DNA of 46,397 nucleotides. It comes from an uncultured Verrucomicrobiales bacterium. GTDB lineage: Bacteria; Verrucomicrobiota; Verrucomicrobiia; Verrucomicrobiales; Akkermansiaceae. The stretch covers positions 1 through 46,397 of the forward strand of contig CASICJ010000068.1 in assembly GCA_949373085.1 (NCBI GenBank). Reading direction: 5' to 3'. The notes below the pieces were generated by a model. It worked only from the letters and a program-made list of their open reading frames with translations. It was not told the DNA's origin and searched no databases. The position numbers and the translations under genes were made by a program. Of the stretch, positions 34,202-44,700 are shown in pieces (the first letter of the stretch is position 1; every line of letters starts with the position of its first letter).

Positions 34202-35128
34202 CTATTCACTTTCTTTCGCCTCTCCTTCAGGAGTTCCACCTTCGACAAGAGTTGTAAATTGGGTGATCCACTTGGGGGCGGATTTGTGAGTAAGGTACTT
34301 CTTTAAATGCTCGAGCATCCTGAGAGCTCCTCCGCGTTGATCGCCGGCCTCAAAAAGATCGACTTCCATAGCCCAAGTTAATTTTGGACGCTCTTCAATG
34401 AGCCATTTTTCGAAGGCTGGTTTGCGATCACGATCACCGCTCGCTTCGCTGGTCCATTTCTCAAGCAGGTTTCCTTCGTGTTCAACCCGCTTGAGCCACG
34501 CCTTACGAAGGGAGTCGAGTGTTTTAGGAGTCCGCAGGGGGGGGAGGATAACGTTCTCGTAGAGATCGGCTATATCGAGTGGAGATTTCGGCCAGGTATC
34601 AATTTCGATGGTGCCGACCGAGTAGGCATCCGCAAATATACTACTCAGCGGATCACTCCGGAGAAGCTGATCTTGACCCTTGAGATCTTCGGCGTCGCGA
34701 ATGATTGATTCTAGAACAGCAACGCCCTTGGCTGAGAGGACGGAAATGTCATCTACTTGTGCTGCCTCTAGGGTGAGGACTAGCCAATTAAGTTGATGCC
34801 GGAGCGCGAGACGGAAAGCGGGACTATCGCCGCGTTCCTTGTGGCGCTTTTTCCATTCTCGAAACTCACTGGCCTTCCTAAGTTGATCTTCAAAGCGAAC
34901 TTTCTCGATGCAGTTGAGATAGAGCTCATGCGCTGCAGCCGAACTTTCGCGGGCTTTTCTGAAAGCTGAAAGAGCAACCCCATACCGGCCTTTGACAGTG
35001 CTATCGGAGGTGCCTTGAACCTCCTTCAGCTTTTCGAGAAGAAGTTCACGATCAAGTTCGGAGAGCGGTTTCTCTTGTCCGTTGACTGGAAGGAGCAAGG
35101 AACAAAAAAGCAAGGCAATACATTTCAT
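34202..35128 (-). CDS. exported helical protein of unknown function
   Basis: A 308-residue protein with a signal peptide (MKCIALLFCSLLLPVNGQEK). The mature part is almost entirely charged amphipathic helix, with regions such as LDRELLLEKLKEVQGT, EFREWKKRHKERGDSP and LRMLEHLKKYLTHKSAPKW, suggesting a helical repeat or TPR-like array. It ends with an acidic tail. No family recognised. The start at 35128 is the ATG before the signal peptide. Its promoter overlaps a palindrome described separately. Confidence 0.72.
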   Translation of the reverse strand: MKCIALLFCSLLLPVNGQEKPLSELDRELLLEKLKEVQGTSDSTVKGRYGVALSAFRKARESSAAAHELYLNCIEKVRFEDQLRKASEFREWKKRHKERGDSPAFRLALRHQLNWLVLTLEAAQVDDISVLSAKGVAVLESIIRDAEDLKGQDQLLRSDPLSSIFADAYSVGTIEIDTWPKSPLDIADLYENVILPPLRTPKTLDSLRKAWLKRVEHEGNLLEKWTSEASGDRDRKPAFEKWLIEERPKLTWAMEVDLFEAGDQRGGALRMLEHLKKYLTHKSAPKWITQFTTLVEGGTPEGEAKESE

Positions 35129-35142
35129 AGACGGAGGAGGCA

Positions 35143-35184
35143 ATTTGGTAGTCACCAAATAAGCACGCCCCCGAAATTTGTCCA
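35143..35184 (-). promoter_or_regulatory. promoter with an overlapping palindrome
   Basis: On the - strand TGGACA (35179-35184), 17 bases, TATTTG (35156-35161). The inverted repeat ATTTGGT-AGTC-ACCAAAT (35143-35160, + strand) covers the -10 box and predicted start site. Position suggests an operator or a 5' hairpin for the secreted helical protein. Confidence 0.45.
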
Positions 35185-35306
35185 AGTGATAGTTTCGTTT
35201 TGCAAGAGCCTTTAGGAAGCAATGAATAGCTGAGGTGAGGGCCTGAATTGGCTATTGTGGACGATAGGTTTCCATCTCTACCCATTTGGGACAAGCTATT
35301 CTGGGC

Positions 35307-35344
35307 AAAAAACAGAAAAGAGGACCGTGAGAATTCTTATGGTC
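35307..35344 (-). terminator. probable terminator of the rpmH-yidC operon
   Basis: On the - strand, 38 bases after the yidC stop: GACC...GGTC with AAGAATTCT between (35323-35344), followed by CTCTTTTCTGTTTTTT (35307-35322). The stem contains mismatches but the T-rich tail is good. Confidence 0.4.
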
Positions 35345-35381
35345 AGTTCTGATTGATTCCGGGTGGATTGAATGCTTGGAG

Positions 35382-37235
35382 TTATCCCCCAGTCTTGGGG
35401 GCGCGAGGCTTCTTCGGCTTAGCTTGTTTTTGGCCAAGCCTTTGTCCTCGGCCTCCTCTTTTCTGTTGCTTTTTAGCTTCCTCAGCTTTCTCAGCAAGCT
35501 TCTGCGCCCAGCTTTTTTTGCCTGCTTTTTTCGAAGTTTTCAATTCGGGCTCTGGCATCTTTTGCATGAGCCAAGTTTGGCCGATCGAGAAGATGTTTTG
35601 AGTGGTCCAATAAAGGGCGAGAGCGGATGCGAAGTTGTAACAGAAAAAGAAGAAGATAAGCGGCATTAGCATGAAGATGCGCTGCTGCATCTTATCACCG
35701 GTCTTCGGTGTGATCTGCATTTGAATAACCATCGTGACAGCCATCAGGATGGGGAGAATATTAAGAGGCAGCCCCATAATATAGGTGATCGTATCTGGTT
35801 GCGAAAGGTCTTTCACCCAGCCGAGAAAGGGCTGGTTACGAAGCTCAACGGCATATTGAAGCATATTGTAAAACCCGAAGAAGATGGGGATCTGCACCAG
35901 CATGGGAAGACACCCGCCCATCGGGTTAACCCCAAACTGCCGGTAAAGCTTCATCATCTCCTGGTTCATTTTGTTGGGATCGTCAGGATACTTTTCCTTG
36001 AGTGCAGCGATCTTAGGCTGGAGCTTGGACATCCGCTTCATGGTCCGAGTCGACTTGGCGTGGAGCGGCCACATAAAGGTTCGAATAATGAGCGTGAGAA
36101 CGACAATAGCCCAACCCCAAGACCAGTCATTGTCTTGCCCGCCGAAGAGATTGGATAGCTTGTTGAGTGTCCAATTGAGTGGTCGGCTGATCAATCCGAA
36201 AAGGCCGTAGTCCATGACGTCTCCTTTGTCTCCGTCGAGGCTACGAATAAGCGCGTTGTTTTTTGGTCCTATGAAAACATCGAAGATGTATTCGCGACTT
36301 TGTCCGGCAGGGATCGCTTCGTTGGGAAGTGCAAGGTAAGTGTTGAAAGCTTTGACCCTTTTATTTCCGCGGGACTCAGGAAGATCAACATCTATCGGGA
36401 TGGCACGGAAGGTAGCGGGGTAGGGTTTTTCCGGGGTGATAATGGTCGCAAAGAATTGGTTTTCCACCCCTGTGAAGAGCAGGTTTTGCTCGAAGCTTGT
36501 GCGAAACTCGGTGGGGTCTGCTCCGAAAAATGAGCTGAAGTAACCAGTTGTCTCGGAATCGTAATTACCATTCTCGTTCCAGAAGAAGTTGAGGTAGTTG
36601 GGGCGTTCGTCTTCGTATGTAGGGGCAGCTGAACCATTAAAGATCGCAACGTCTTTGAGCGAAATCTCGCCGTTGGTTGTGTTCTCAAGAACTAGCTTAA
36701 ACTGCAGACGATACGGGCTTCCGGCGGACTCCTCTTCGACGACCGTCCAGGTTTTCTGTGCGATCAGGTTGTTGGAAAGAGAGCCTTTGTAAGTAATCGA
36801 GGTCTCAGATTTACGAGTCTCGTCTGGATCGTAGTAACCTTTCTCTAGGCTTTCTCCAGAGATCTTAGTGATGGCGCCGATACGATTAAGCCCGAGGTCG
36901 TTCATCGTGATCAGCCCGTCCCCAGAGAATGCCTTTTCTTCGAGGAACTTGTTTTGAACGATTCCGCCTTCAAGGTTCGAAAGGGTGAAGACGCTGAATG
37001 GAGTTGCAATCTCGTGGCTTTCCTCGGTTCCGATGTCTTCAGGAATGGGGCGGGGTTTGACGGTGACCGAAGGGATTTTTTCGGCAGGATTTTTTTTGGC
37101 ATCCTGTGCTTCCTTTTCTGCCTGCTCAGCGAGCTTAGCTTCCCGCAGTATTTTTGCGTTTCCTTCTAAATAGTAATAATTAACAGCCAGTAAAATGGCG
37201 CAGATTGAGACGACGATCCAAGCTTTTCGATCCAT
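35382..37235 (-). CDS. yidC: membrane protein insertase YidC
   Basis: Inserts and folds inner-membrane proteins, alone or with SecYEG. The 617-residue gram-negative type has an N-terminal helix (WIVVSICAILLAVNYYY), a large periplasmic beta domain (about residues 60-345, with the characteristic RSLDGDKGDVMDYGLFG just before the core), then the five-helix core including RTMKRMSKLQPKIAALKEKY and PMGGCLPMLVQIPIFFGFYN. The C-terminus is a Lys/Arg-rich tail of about 50 residues, longer than E. coli's, which probably binds ribosomes. It is last in the rpmH-rnpA-yidD-yidC cluster, two bases after yidD. Confidence 0.97.
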   Translation of the reverse strand: MDRKAWIVVSICAILLAVNYYYLEGNAKILREAKLAEQAEKEAQDAKKNPAEKIPSVTVKPRPIPEDIGTEESHEIATPFSVFTLSNLEGGIVQNKFLEEKAFSGDGLITMNDLGLNRIGAITKISGESLEKGYYDPDETRKSETSITYKGSLSNNLIAQKTWTVVEEESAGSPYRLQFKLVLENTTNGEISLKDVAIFNGSAAPTYEDERPNYLNFFWNENGNYDSETTGYFSSFFGADPTEFRTSFEQNLLFTGVENQFFATIITPEKPYPATFRAIPIDVDLPESRGNKRVKAFNTYLALPNEAIPAGQSREYIFDVFIGPKNNALIRSLDGDKGDVMDYGLFGLISRPLNWTLNKLSNLFGGQDNDWSWGWAIVVLTLIIRTFMWPLHAKSTRTMKRMSKLQPKIAALKEKYPDDPNKMNQEMMKLYRQFGVNPMGGCLPMLVQIPIFFGFYNMLQYAVELRNQPFLGWVKDLSQPDTITYIMGLPLNILPILMAVTMVIQMQITPKTGDKMQQRIFMLMPLIFFFFCYNFASALALYWTTQNIFSIGQTWLMQKMPEPELKTSKKAGKKSWAQKLAEKAEEAKKQQKRGGRGQRLGQKQAKPKKPRAPKTGG

Positions 37236-37237
37236 GA

Positions 37238-37516
37238 TCAGTTGTGGGTTGTGGGAGAATTTTTGGAGGAGGCTTGAGAACCTCCGGTTGATGGAACGGG
37301 GTCATAACCGCAGCCACCCCAAGGATGACAGCGTAAAATCCGCCGAATTCCGAGGTAGGTGCCTTTGAGCGAGCCATAGGATTCGACGGCTTCGAGAAAA
37401 TAGTGAGAGCAGGAAGGGGTGTAACGGCACCCGGCATTGGGTCCGCCGATCGCATGCAGCACGGGGCGGATAAAGATCTGGTAGCCCCTAATGATCAGTC
37501 GAATGAGAGATTTCAT
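37238..37516 (-). CDS. yidD: YidD membrane-protein insertion factor
   Basis: A 92-residue protein with the full family signature: [35 protein letters not shown] and [17 protein letters not shown], the conserved cysteines and prolines of UPF0161. It assists membrane insertion with YidC at the inner membrane. Start at the ATG at 37516, overlapping the rnpA stop (ATGA); the in-frame frame upstream belongs to rnpA. Confidence 0.95.
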   Translation of the reverse strand: MKSLIRLIIRGYQIFIRPVLHAIGGPNAGCRYTPSCSHYFLEAVESYGSLKGTYLGIRRILRCHPWGGCGYDPVPSTGGSQASSKNSPTTHN

Positions 37517-37878
37517 GAGGGATCGATGGGATGTTCGTGCCAAATTTTGAGTCGTTTGGCGGTTTTAATCCAATCGGCTTCAAGTTGCTGGAAGGTCGCT
37601 TGGGAGGCGCGCCAGCGGGCGATGGTGACAAGCATGACCTTTTGGTGGAGATTGTCGCCATTCTTCCGGATGATCTCGCGAAATCTGCGTCTGAGAAGAT
37701 TTCGGGTAACGGCTTTTCCTGCCTTTTTGGAAGTGATGAGGCCAAAACGGCGGTCGAGAGTCGCCTCTCCTTCGAGTTTCCCAAGAACAAGATATTTTCC
37801 GGCGGCAGATTGGCCCCCGTTCCGAACGATTTGAAACTCGCCCCATTGGCGCATACGCCGTTTTCGGGTCAGCCTCAT
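37513..37878 (-). CDS. rnpA: ribonuclease P protein component
   Basis: Protein subunit that binds RNase P RNA and helps process pre-tRNA 5' ends. A basic protein of 121 residues; [26 protein letters not shown] carries the RNR motif. Start at [12 protein letters not shown] (37878), the natural position; codons upstream to 37920 do not fit. It lies between rpmH and yidD, overlapping yidD by four bases. The C-terminal helix [16 protein letters not shown] is slightly divergent. Confidence 0.93.
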   Translation of the reverse strand: MRLTRKRRMRQWGEFQIVRNGGQSAAGKYLVLGKLEGEATLDRRFGLITSKKAGKAVTRNLLRRRFREIIRKNGDNLHQKVMLVTIARWRASQATFQQLEADWIKTAKRLKIWHEHPIDPS

Positions 37879-37941
37879 GACTGGAAAAAAATCCCAAAAT
37901 AAAAAGGTGAGGTCCCACAAAAGATGCAGGCCAAAACCAAC

Positions 37942-38127
37942 TTACTTGGTGTTGTTTTGCACCGTATGGCGCTTGAAGTGGATCTCGGCACCCTTCGGAA
38001 GGAGACGCTTCCGGCCTTTACGGCGACGGCTCTTGAGGATGCCACGCCCTGCTTTGGTAGCCATGCGAGCACGAAAACCGTGCTGCTTCTTACGGGTGCG
38101 CTTGGAAGGCTGATATGTCATTTTCAT
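37942..38127 (-). CDS. rpmH: 50S ribosomal protein L34
   Basis: A 61-residue basic ribosomal protein: [20 protein letters not shown] and the RKGRKRL block are diagnostic. The usual protein stops near residue 45; here about 15 residues follow ([18 protein letters not shown]), an uncommon C-terminal extension. The start is the ATG at 38127 or the second Met at 38121. It is first in the rpmH-rnpA-yidD-yidC cluster and has a good promoter upstream. dnaA does not adjoin it. Confidence 0.95.
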   Translation of the reverse strand: MKMTYQPSKRTRKKQHGFRARMATKAGRGILKSRRRKGRKRLLPKGAEIHFKRHTVQNNTK

Positions 38128-38185
38128 GGCCGTAGAAAAAAGATGAGTTTTTGAAAAATCCGGCTACAAGAGAGCGGGGAGGCGG

Positions 38186-38213
38186 AGACTAGCTGGCGGA
38201 AACCGCTTGTCAA
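38186..38213 (-). promoter_or_regulatory. promoter of the rpmH cluster
   Basis: On the - strand TTGACA (38208-38213), perfect -35 consensus, 16 bases, then TAGTCT (38186-38191). Predicts transcription from about 38179 and a 50-base leader before rpmH. Confidence 0.55.
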
Positions 38214-38370
38214 CCCATCGTGGAGGTTTTTCTAAAAAGATCGTGAAATGGCTAAGATCAAATATTCGAGTGGCTTCCAAATCCCCAATATGTGTTGGGA
38301 TGGGTTGGTTTTTGGGAGAATAGGGCTAATTGCTGGTTTCTCCTTACAAATATTGTGCTAAAGTCGACCC

Positions 38371-38601
38371 ATGTCGGCGGAGGACACACTCGCAGTTTGC
38401 ATGTTGCTCGTACTCCTGATCGCAGCTGGCACATTGACGACAATTCTTGTTTCGCTGATGCGAAACGCTGGCAGAAAAGATGAGTTGGCCGAGTTGTTGA
38501 AGGATGAGGAGATGTCGACAGAACTGGAAATCGAGCCAGCAGGTCCCGAAGAGGAATCGGGACAACCTTGGGAGAAAGATGCCGATTGGTGGCGGGACTG
38601 A
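38371..38601 (+). CDS. small one-helix membrane protein with acidic tail
   Basis: A 76-residue protein: short N-terminus, one membrane segment (residues 6-29, LAVCMLLVLLIAAGTLTTIL), then a charged tail ending GQPWEKDADWWRD. The aromatic/acidic end is typical of small verrucomicrobial proteins I have no function for. TAAAGT (38359-38364) lies six bases before the ATG, hinting at a leaderless transcript, though the -35 box is poor. Its stop lies one base from the convergent trpB stop. Confidence 0.6.
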   Translation: MSAEDTLAVCMLLVLLIAAGTLTTILVSLMRNAGRKDELAELLKDEEMSTELEIEPAGPEEESGQPWEKDADWWRD

Positions 38602-38602
38602 T

Positions 38603-39808
38603 TCACTCGTCGCCAAGAAGATATTTGGAGGCCTGCTCGACGTCCTTGTCACCACGACCGGAGAGATTCGCAATGATGATATCTTCCTTCCGCATGGAGC
38701 CAGCGATTTTTGAGACGTAAGCCATGGCGTGGGAAGACTCGAGGGCGGGAATGATACCTTCAATGCAAGAGAGCTCTCGGAAAGCAGCCAATGCCTCGTC
38801 GTCGGTCGCGTAGGTGTATTCGGCGCGCCCGATATCTTGGAGGTAAGCGTGTTCAGGGCCAACAGCGGCGTAGTCAAGACCGGCGCTGACCGAGTGGGTG
38901 AGCTCAATCTGACCGTCATCGTTGGCAAGGAGCCAAGTTTTTGAACCTTGAAGAACGCCCAATTTACCACCTTGGAATCTGGCGGCGTGTTTTTCTGGTT
39001 TGATTCCTTCGCCACCGGCCTCTACTCCTACCATTCGGGTGTCTTCATCGTCGACAAAAGGATGGAATAGCCCCATCGCATTGGAGCCTCCACCGACGCA
39101 AGCTACGAGTAGATCAGGAAGGCGACCCTCTTTTTGAAGGACTTGCTCGCGTGCTTCGAGGCCGATAACGCGGTGAAAATCTCGCACCATCATGGGAAAA
39201 GGATGGGGCCCTAATGCGGAACCTAAAATGTAGTGGGTATCGTCGACGGTGGCGACCCAGTCGCGCATTGATTCGTTGACGGCTTCTTTGAGGGTCGCTT
39301 GCCCGGCAGTGACAGGAACAACTTTGGCACCCATCAACCTCATTCGCGTGACGTTAAGGGCTTGGCGCTCCATATCGACTTCGCCCATATAGACAGTGCA
39401 CGCCATTCCAAAGCGAGCGCAAACAGTTGCGGTGGCGACGCCGTGTTGACCAGCTCCGGTTTCGGCGATAATGCGCTTTTTGCCAAGTCTCTTGGCCAGG
39501 AGAAGTTGACCGATGGCATTATTGATTTTATGAGCTCCAGTGTGGAGAAGGTCTTCGCGTTTGAGATAAATTTTGGCACCACCGAGTTGCTCTGTCCAAC
39601 GCTCCGCAAAATAAAGGGGTGTTGGACGACCGCAATAATTTTGGAGGAGATCATCCAATTCAGCCTGAAAAGAAGGGTCAGCCTTGGCTTCATCGTAGGC
39701 AGCCACGAGTTCATCAAGTGGTGTCATGAGTGTTTCTGGGGCGAAACATCCTCCAAACTGACCATAGTGACCCGTTGCGTCGGGGACAGTGTTAGCCTTG
39801 CTGCTCAT
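38603..39808 (-). CDS. trpB: tryptophan synthase beta subunit
   Basis: Joins indole to serine to form tryptophan, with pyridoxal phosphate. A 401-residue protein with the full TrpB1 sequence: [16 protein letters not shown] start, [20 protein letters not shown] with PLP Lys94, [33 protein letters not shown] phosphate loop, and [16 protein letters not shown]. The start at 39808 matches the family N-terminus. No trpA or other trp gene is adjacent, so it stands alone here. TACCTT lies five bases before the ATG but no clear -35 box was found. Confidence 0.97.
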   Translation of the reverse strand: MSSKANTVPDATGHYGQFGGCFAPETLMTPLDELVAAYDEAKADPSFQAELDDLLQNYCGRPTPLYFAERWTEQLGGAKIYLKREDLLHTGAHKINNAIGQLLLAKRLGKKRIIAETGAGQHGVATATVCARFGMACTVYMGEVDMERQALNVTRMRLMGAKVVPVTAGQATLKEAVNESMRDWVATVDDTHYILGSALGPHPFPMMVRDFHRVIGLEAREQVLQKEGRLPDLLVACVGGGSNAMGLFHPFVDDEDTRMVGVEAGGEGIKPEKHAARFQGGKLGVLQGSKTWLLANDDGQIELTHSVSAGLDYAAVGPEHAYLQDIGRAEYTYATDDEALAAFRELSCIEGIIPALESSHAMAYVSKIAGSMRKEDIIIANLSGRGDKDVEQASKYLLGDE

Positions 39809-39931
39809 AACGTAAGGTAGCCGATGAGTGGAGATTGGCACGCGCAAATTTAGCCGCCTTGTTAACTTTTACGAACTAAGGCCCAAAAGGATTTTAGGCG
39901 CCCTCATTTAGCCACGGCCCTCTTGAGATTT

Positions 39932-39947
39932 TTCACATTTGTGTGAA
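39932..39947. repeat. inverted repeat upstream of purN
   Basis: TTCACA-TTTG-TGTGAA, six-base arms, about 50 bases before the purN start and in the divergent region with trpB. Could be an operator or chance. Confidence 0.3.
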
Positions 39948-39996
39948 GCGTAAATCAAGTCGTGATTTTGTGAGGTGTTTCTGCTGGATTCCCTAC

Positions 39997-40542
39997 ATGG
40001 CAAAGATCGCAGTGCTAGGTTCTGGAACGGGGTCGAATTTTCAAGCCCTTATGAAGGAATTTGGTGATGAGATTGTGCTAGTGATTTCTGATCAGCCTGG
40101 TGCAGGGATTTTGGAGAAAGCAAAAGCATTCGGAATTCCAACGGCAGTGGAAGAAGGTGGGGTTGATCTTAGCTTACGAATTTTGAACCGCCTTGGTGGG
40201 ATCGACCTCATCTGCCTCGCAGGCTTCATGCGTTTAGTGAAAGATCCACTTTTAAGTGCTTTCCCCAACCGGATTCTTAATATTCATCCATCACTTCTTC
40301 CTATGTATCCTGGCAGGGCAGCTTGGGAACAGGCTCTGGCTGACAAAGTAGAAGTGACTGGCTGTACCGTTCACTATGTTGATGCCGGAATCGACACTGG
40401 TGAAGTGATTTTGCAAGAAAAAGTAGTGATCTTAATAGATGACACTGCAGAGACTCTGCATGCCCGGATCCAAATTGCAGAGCATCGCACTTACCCAGAG
40501 GCTGTAAGGCTGGCGCTCAAAAAAATGAGTGGCGGAGCGTGA
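39997..40542 (+). CDS. purN: phosphoribosylglycinamide formyltransferase
   Basis: Transfers formyl from 10-formyl-tetrahydrofolate to GAR in purine synthesis. 181 residues, compact compared with E. coli (212). AVLGSGTGSNFQALM is the phosphate-binding start; ICLAGFMRLV and NIHPSLLPMYPGR carry catalytic Asn and His, and VDAGIDTGEVILQ the catalytic Asp. The start at MAKIAVLG (39997) was chosen from family N-termini. Other pur genes are not nearby. Confidence 0.96.
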   Translation: MAKIAVLGSGTGSNFQALMKEFGDEIVLVISDQPGAGILEKAKAFGIPTAVEEGGVDLSLRILNRLGGIDLICLAGFMRLVKDPLLSAFPNRILNIHPSLLPMYPGRAAWEQALADKVEVTGCTVHYVDAGIDTGEVILQEKVVILIDDTAETLHARIQIAEHRTYPEAVRLALKKMSGGA

Positions 40543-40593
40543 TGAAATCGCTAGCGAGGGGTGTGAAAGAATTAGGCTTACTAGCCGACCGGG

Positions 40594-41790
40594 TTATTTC
40601 GTGCTGCTAAATATAAAAACACCCTTTTTATTTCCGACACCTAGATCGGTTTTTCCATCACCATTCACATCGCCAGCGGCAAGTTGAGTCCCAACGCCTG
40701 AATTGGTGTCGAGGAGGTGGGGAATGAACCGGGGTCCGTTGTCATCGCGGACGAGCTCGAACCAGTAAAGAACGGCAGGTTGGTTAGCCCCAGGATCGTT
40801 ACCGTTATGCGCAAAATAACGCTTACCAGTTGCGAAGTCGGTGAGCCCGTCTTGATTGAAATCTCCTGTAACGAGTGAGTGTGCCTGGCTAAAAGTTACG
40901 CCGCCAACCCCGGATGATTTGTCCTCTGGGATTAGGCTGTGTTTTTTGAAGGTGATGCGGCCTTCTCGTTTGTTGTTTTCAAACCAAGCGAGCCCCCAAG
41001 AGTGGGCGGCGGTGCTTGAGACGACGTCATTGTCTCCATCTCCATCGATATCGAAAACAAGCATTTGAGCACCACCGCCTGGCGAGAATTGGTAGCGATG
41101 AAAATTCCAGTTGCCAGCCCTGAGGGGTTCAGCAGGAGCTTCATACCACCCTTCTTTTTCAAGCACGTCGGCGCGACCGTCACCATTGAGATCGCCAAAG
41201 CCAAGACCGTGATAGTAGGGAGACTTAGTCCGCTCGGGCGAGATGGAGTGGAAGGTCCATGGTTTTTCGGGAGATTTGGGATTTGGGCTGAAGAAGCCGA
41301 AACGCCCATCCTTCATTGCGACTAGCTCAAGATTACCGTCACCGGTAAGGTCTGTCATTTCAGGAGATTCGTTTCCGATCTTCGCCGCCACGCGATGCTT
41401 GACCCAGTTTTGCGATGGTTTTTCGGGTTGTAGGTAGAGGTCGAGGTGGAATTTACCATCGTGTGCGATCTGGAAGATGTCGCTACGGCCATCACCATTG
41501 ATGTCAATGACCCAGCTCTGGAAGGAATTGTGCTGATAGCCTTTTGCTGGAACCGCTTCACCAGGGCGGTAACGGTTTGACTTTTTGAATTCAGGGCCAG
41601 ACCACCAGAAAGGGCCGGCAAGAAGGTCCGTATTGCCATCGCCATTAACGTCACCAAAAGAGGCTCCTTCAGTGTAAACACCTGGGGCAACGACCTGACG
41701 GGAATGAGAGGGCCTGTCTTTTTGGGAATCGCGGGCCGCAATTGTGATAGCAACGAGACCGAGTGGAAAGATGAGTTTGAGAAGCTTCAT
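40594..41790 (-). CDS. exported FG-GAP/VCBS-repeat protein
   Basis: A 398-residue secreted protein with a signal peptide (MKLLKLIFPLGLVAITIA). It is made of about six FG-GAP repeats, each with a calcium-binding loop such as GDVNGDGNTDLLAG, DINGDGRSDIFQI, DLNGDGRADVLEK, DIDGDGDNDVVSS and DVNGDGKTDLGVG, giving a beta-propeller. It is the last gene of a three-gene transcript, overlapping the large haem dehydrogenase by four bases (ATGA). It is probably a surface or extracellular binding protein, but a sugar-binding or polymer-binding role is inferred from the fold only. Confidence 0.9.
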   Translation of the reverse strand: MKLLKLIFPLGLVAITIAARDSQKDRPSHSRQVVAPGVYTEGASFGDVNGDGNTDLLAGPFWWSGPEFKKSNRYRPGEAVPAKGYQHNSFQSWVIDINGDGRSDIFQIAHDGKFHLDLYLQPEKPSQNWVKHRVAAKIGNESPEMTDLTGDGNLELVAMKDGRFGFFSPNPKSPEKPWTFHSISPERTKSPYYHGLGFGDLNGDGRADVLEKEGWYEAPAEPLRAGNWNFHRYQFSPGGGAQMLVFDIDGDGDNDVVSSTAAHSWGLAWFENNKREGRITFKKHSLIPEDKSSGVGGVTFSQAHSLVTGDFNQDGLTDFATGKRYFAHNGNDPGANQPAVLYWFELVRDDNGPRFIPHLLDTNSGVGTQLAAGDVNGDGKTDLGVGNKKGVFIFSSTK

Positions 41791-44700
41791 TCAGTAACAA
41801 TTTCAAGTAAGACCTCACTCTGCCGGGAAGCGGAATTTACGGCGAGGGTAAAATACTGAGGATCGTCATTTCCGTTGAGCTCAATGACGGTAGGCCCTTT
41901 TTCGGGAAGGACGACTTCCTTCTTTCCTGCGAAGAGGTCGAGCAAGTAGGTGTCATTGATTTTGAGTTTTACTTTTCCTTTTTGAGTAAGACCGAAGCGA
42001 GCGACTCCCCATGTATTGCGACCGCGGCCTTTTACTTTTGGGAGTTCAGAAGGAAGAAGTTCTCCGTTGACCTTACTGCCGTAGGTCTGCCATTGGTAGC
42101 CCTCAAACTTTTCGGCAAAGACCGCGGTCCCATAGTGGCCCATGCCATCGACTGTTCGTGGGTGAGGCCTCAAGACCATGTAGTCGCGGATGATGGGCTT
42201 CGCGCTAACTTTAAAGTCACCATCCTTACCTAACTCGGAGAGAAATCGAATCAAGTCAATGAATTGGTCTTCTCGAAGCCCGGCGGTGAGTCCTGCTGGC
42301 ATCATGGAAACGGGGCTGATGGTGATGTTCTTGATGTCACTTCTGGCGATGCGATTCATCTTGCCGGCATAGTCGCGGAGGACAACTTCGGTATCACTTT
42401 CGCCGACCAGACCACCTGTGTGAGCGTTACCATTTTTCTCGCTGACCAAGGTGGTGTGGTAGCCTTCCTTGATCTTGTCGTTAGGATTGAGAAGCGAGGT
42501 GATAAGGTAGTCGACTGGTGCGCTGGCTCCGATGCTGACGAGGTCGGGGCCGATGGGGCTGCCCACTCCGCCGATGGCGTGGCATGCGATGCATTGGAGA
42601 TCGGTCCGCCGATAGACCGTTTCACCGCGATGAGGATTGCCTTCCGTGCGGACGCGTTCGATAAGCTTGGCCATATCCGCGCTGGAGGGTTGTTGAGATA
42701 TTGGCTTGAGCTTTCCGGAGAGTTGTAAGGCTGCCATTAGGTCCTTGGGCGGCCGCCCAGAGGTGCCGGCACGTTGGAGACCGAGAGTGGCGATTTTGAT
42801 GGGCAGGGTTTTTCCCTCAAGGGCTTTGGCAAGCGAAGTAGAGGCTCTGGAATTTTGTAGGAAGCTTGTAAATAAGGTGTGTTCGTCTTTTCCTGCTTTG
42901 TCTTGCTGCAATAAGGTCACAGCACTGGCGGCAGCTCGATCGGGAGCAATTTTGGCCAATTCCTTGACCGCAATGGCGCGAGTGGCTTCGTCGGGAGATT
43001 CCTTAGAAAGTTTAAGGAAGAGTTTGATTGTTTCCTCGTCGCCGAAGAGGCGAAGTCCTTCGGCTGCCGCTTGGCGTTTTGCTGGTGCCTGAGTGAAAGC
43101 TCTTACCAACTTGTTACGGGCGGGAGCGAATTTCCAGAGGCCGGCAAGTTTCGCAGCGCTCGCGAAGACCGTGGATTTCTTCGAATCGAGAAAGGAGAGG
43201 AGGCTGCCCTTTCCCGACTTGGGTTGGAGCTTACGAATTTGCGCGGCGGTCACGAGTTGCTCGAGAATGGCTGGCTCTTTGGGAGCCAACTTCAGGAGGC
43301 GGCTGAGGTCGCCAGGGGAACCGACTTGCGAAATCACCGAGATGGCGTCTTTGCGCTCGGTCGGGGTGAGGCTTCCATTTTCGACGCTGGTGAAGATGGA
43401 CTCGAGTGAAAGGGGTTTTCCGAGGGCCTTCATCGCGAAAATGAGACGGGGAAGCTTATCGCCGAAAACGGGCTTTCCAGCTTCGAATCTTGGTGCCCAG
43501 TGTGCCTGATGTTCGCGAACGATGGACCAGAGAGCGAAGTCCATGGTTTTATCGACGGGATGATCGAGAGCTTGTAGGGCAGTTGGAACCGAGTCGGGGT
43601 CAGGCATTTGGGCGAGACAACTCACGGCCCAGAGGCGGACGCGTCCGTTTTTGTCGTTGATAGCTCTCTTTATGATTTCTGTGGCGCCGGTGACTTCTTC
43701 GTGGCGATGGTAGATGACGCGCAGCGCGGCCGCGCGGTAGCGAGGATCATTGGATTCTACGAGAGATTTGATGAGTTTGGCTGCGGTGTGGTTGAGCGCC
43801 TGATGATTCCACATTGCTTGCATGCGGGAGAAGTCATCGGTGAGTTCGCTGCTCCAGGCGCTGAGTTCCGGGAGAACGTCCTTACGCGTGCGAAGCTCAT
43901 TGCGAGCTTGTTCGCGGTGGACGCGCTCTTTTGAAATGGTGTGAGCGAGGAGTTCTTTGATGGAGAATTTAGTGAAGTCTTTTTTCTCAATGAGCGCTTG
44001 GCCTTTGAAGGTGACACGCCAGATGCGGCCCCGTGAGTGGTCGCGGCGGTCGTCGCGGAAATCGACTTCACCGTGCTGAATGATGGGGTTATACCAGTCG
44101 GCAATATAAAGTGCACCATCGGGGCCCATTTTGACGTCGATGGGACGGAAGGCTCGGTGGGAGGAACTTAGGAAGTCATCGATGCGGGTTGAGTTGTAGG
44201 ATGAACCCTCGGGATTTAAGCGGTAGGCATTGATGCGATGGCCACGGAAGTCGGGCGCAATTAGCACGCCGCGAAGCTTTTGGGGGATGTGGGATCCGGA
44301 GAGGATTTCCAAGCCACAAAGCTTGGGTTGTCCTGGGTTGAGACCATCGACGATACGCTTGGCCCCGGGTGAAGTGCGGAAGACAGAGCGTGGAAAAATA
44401 TCGTTGATGCCGTGACCGCCAGCTCCATCAGTAGCAAATGTTTGACCGTGTTCGTCGAAGATGAATCCCCAAGGGTTGATAAGACCTTTGGATAGGATTT
44501 CGGCGCGTTGAGTTTCGGGGCGGAAGTGCCAGATGCCACCCCCCATGAGCCGACGAACACCGTAAGGGGTCTCGAGGTGGCTGTGGATATAAATGGATTG
44601 AAGGAAATAGAGCATGCCATCGGGGCCTTGTTCAAAAGTGTGAACGATGTGGTGGGTGTCCTCAGTCCCAAAGCCGGAAAGGACGACACGACGTTGATCA

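Noticed and set aside
38128..38370. Replication origin next to rpmH
   Set aside because: dnaA is absent and no TTATCCACA-like boxes were seen; only a promoter was found.
38344..39015. Minus-strand frame over the small membrane protein and trpB
   Set aside because: Out of frame with trpB, which is certain, and without any family sequence.
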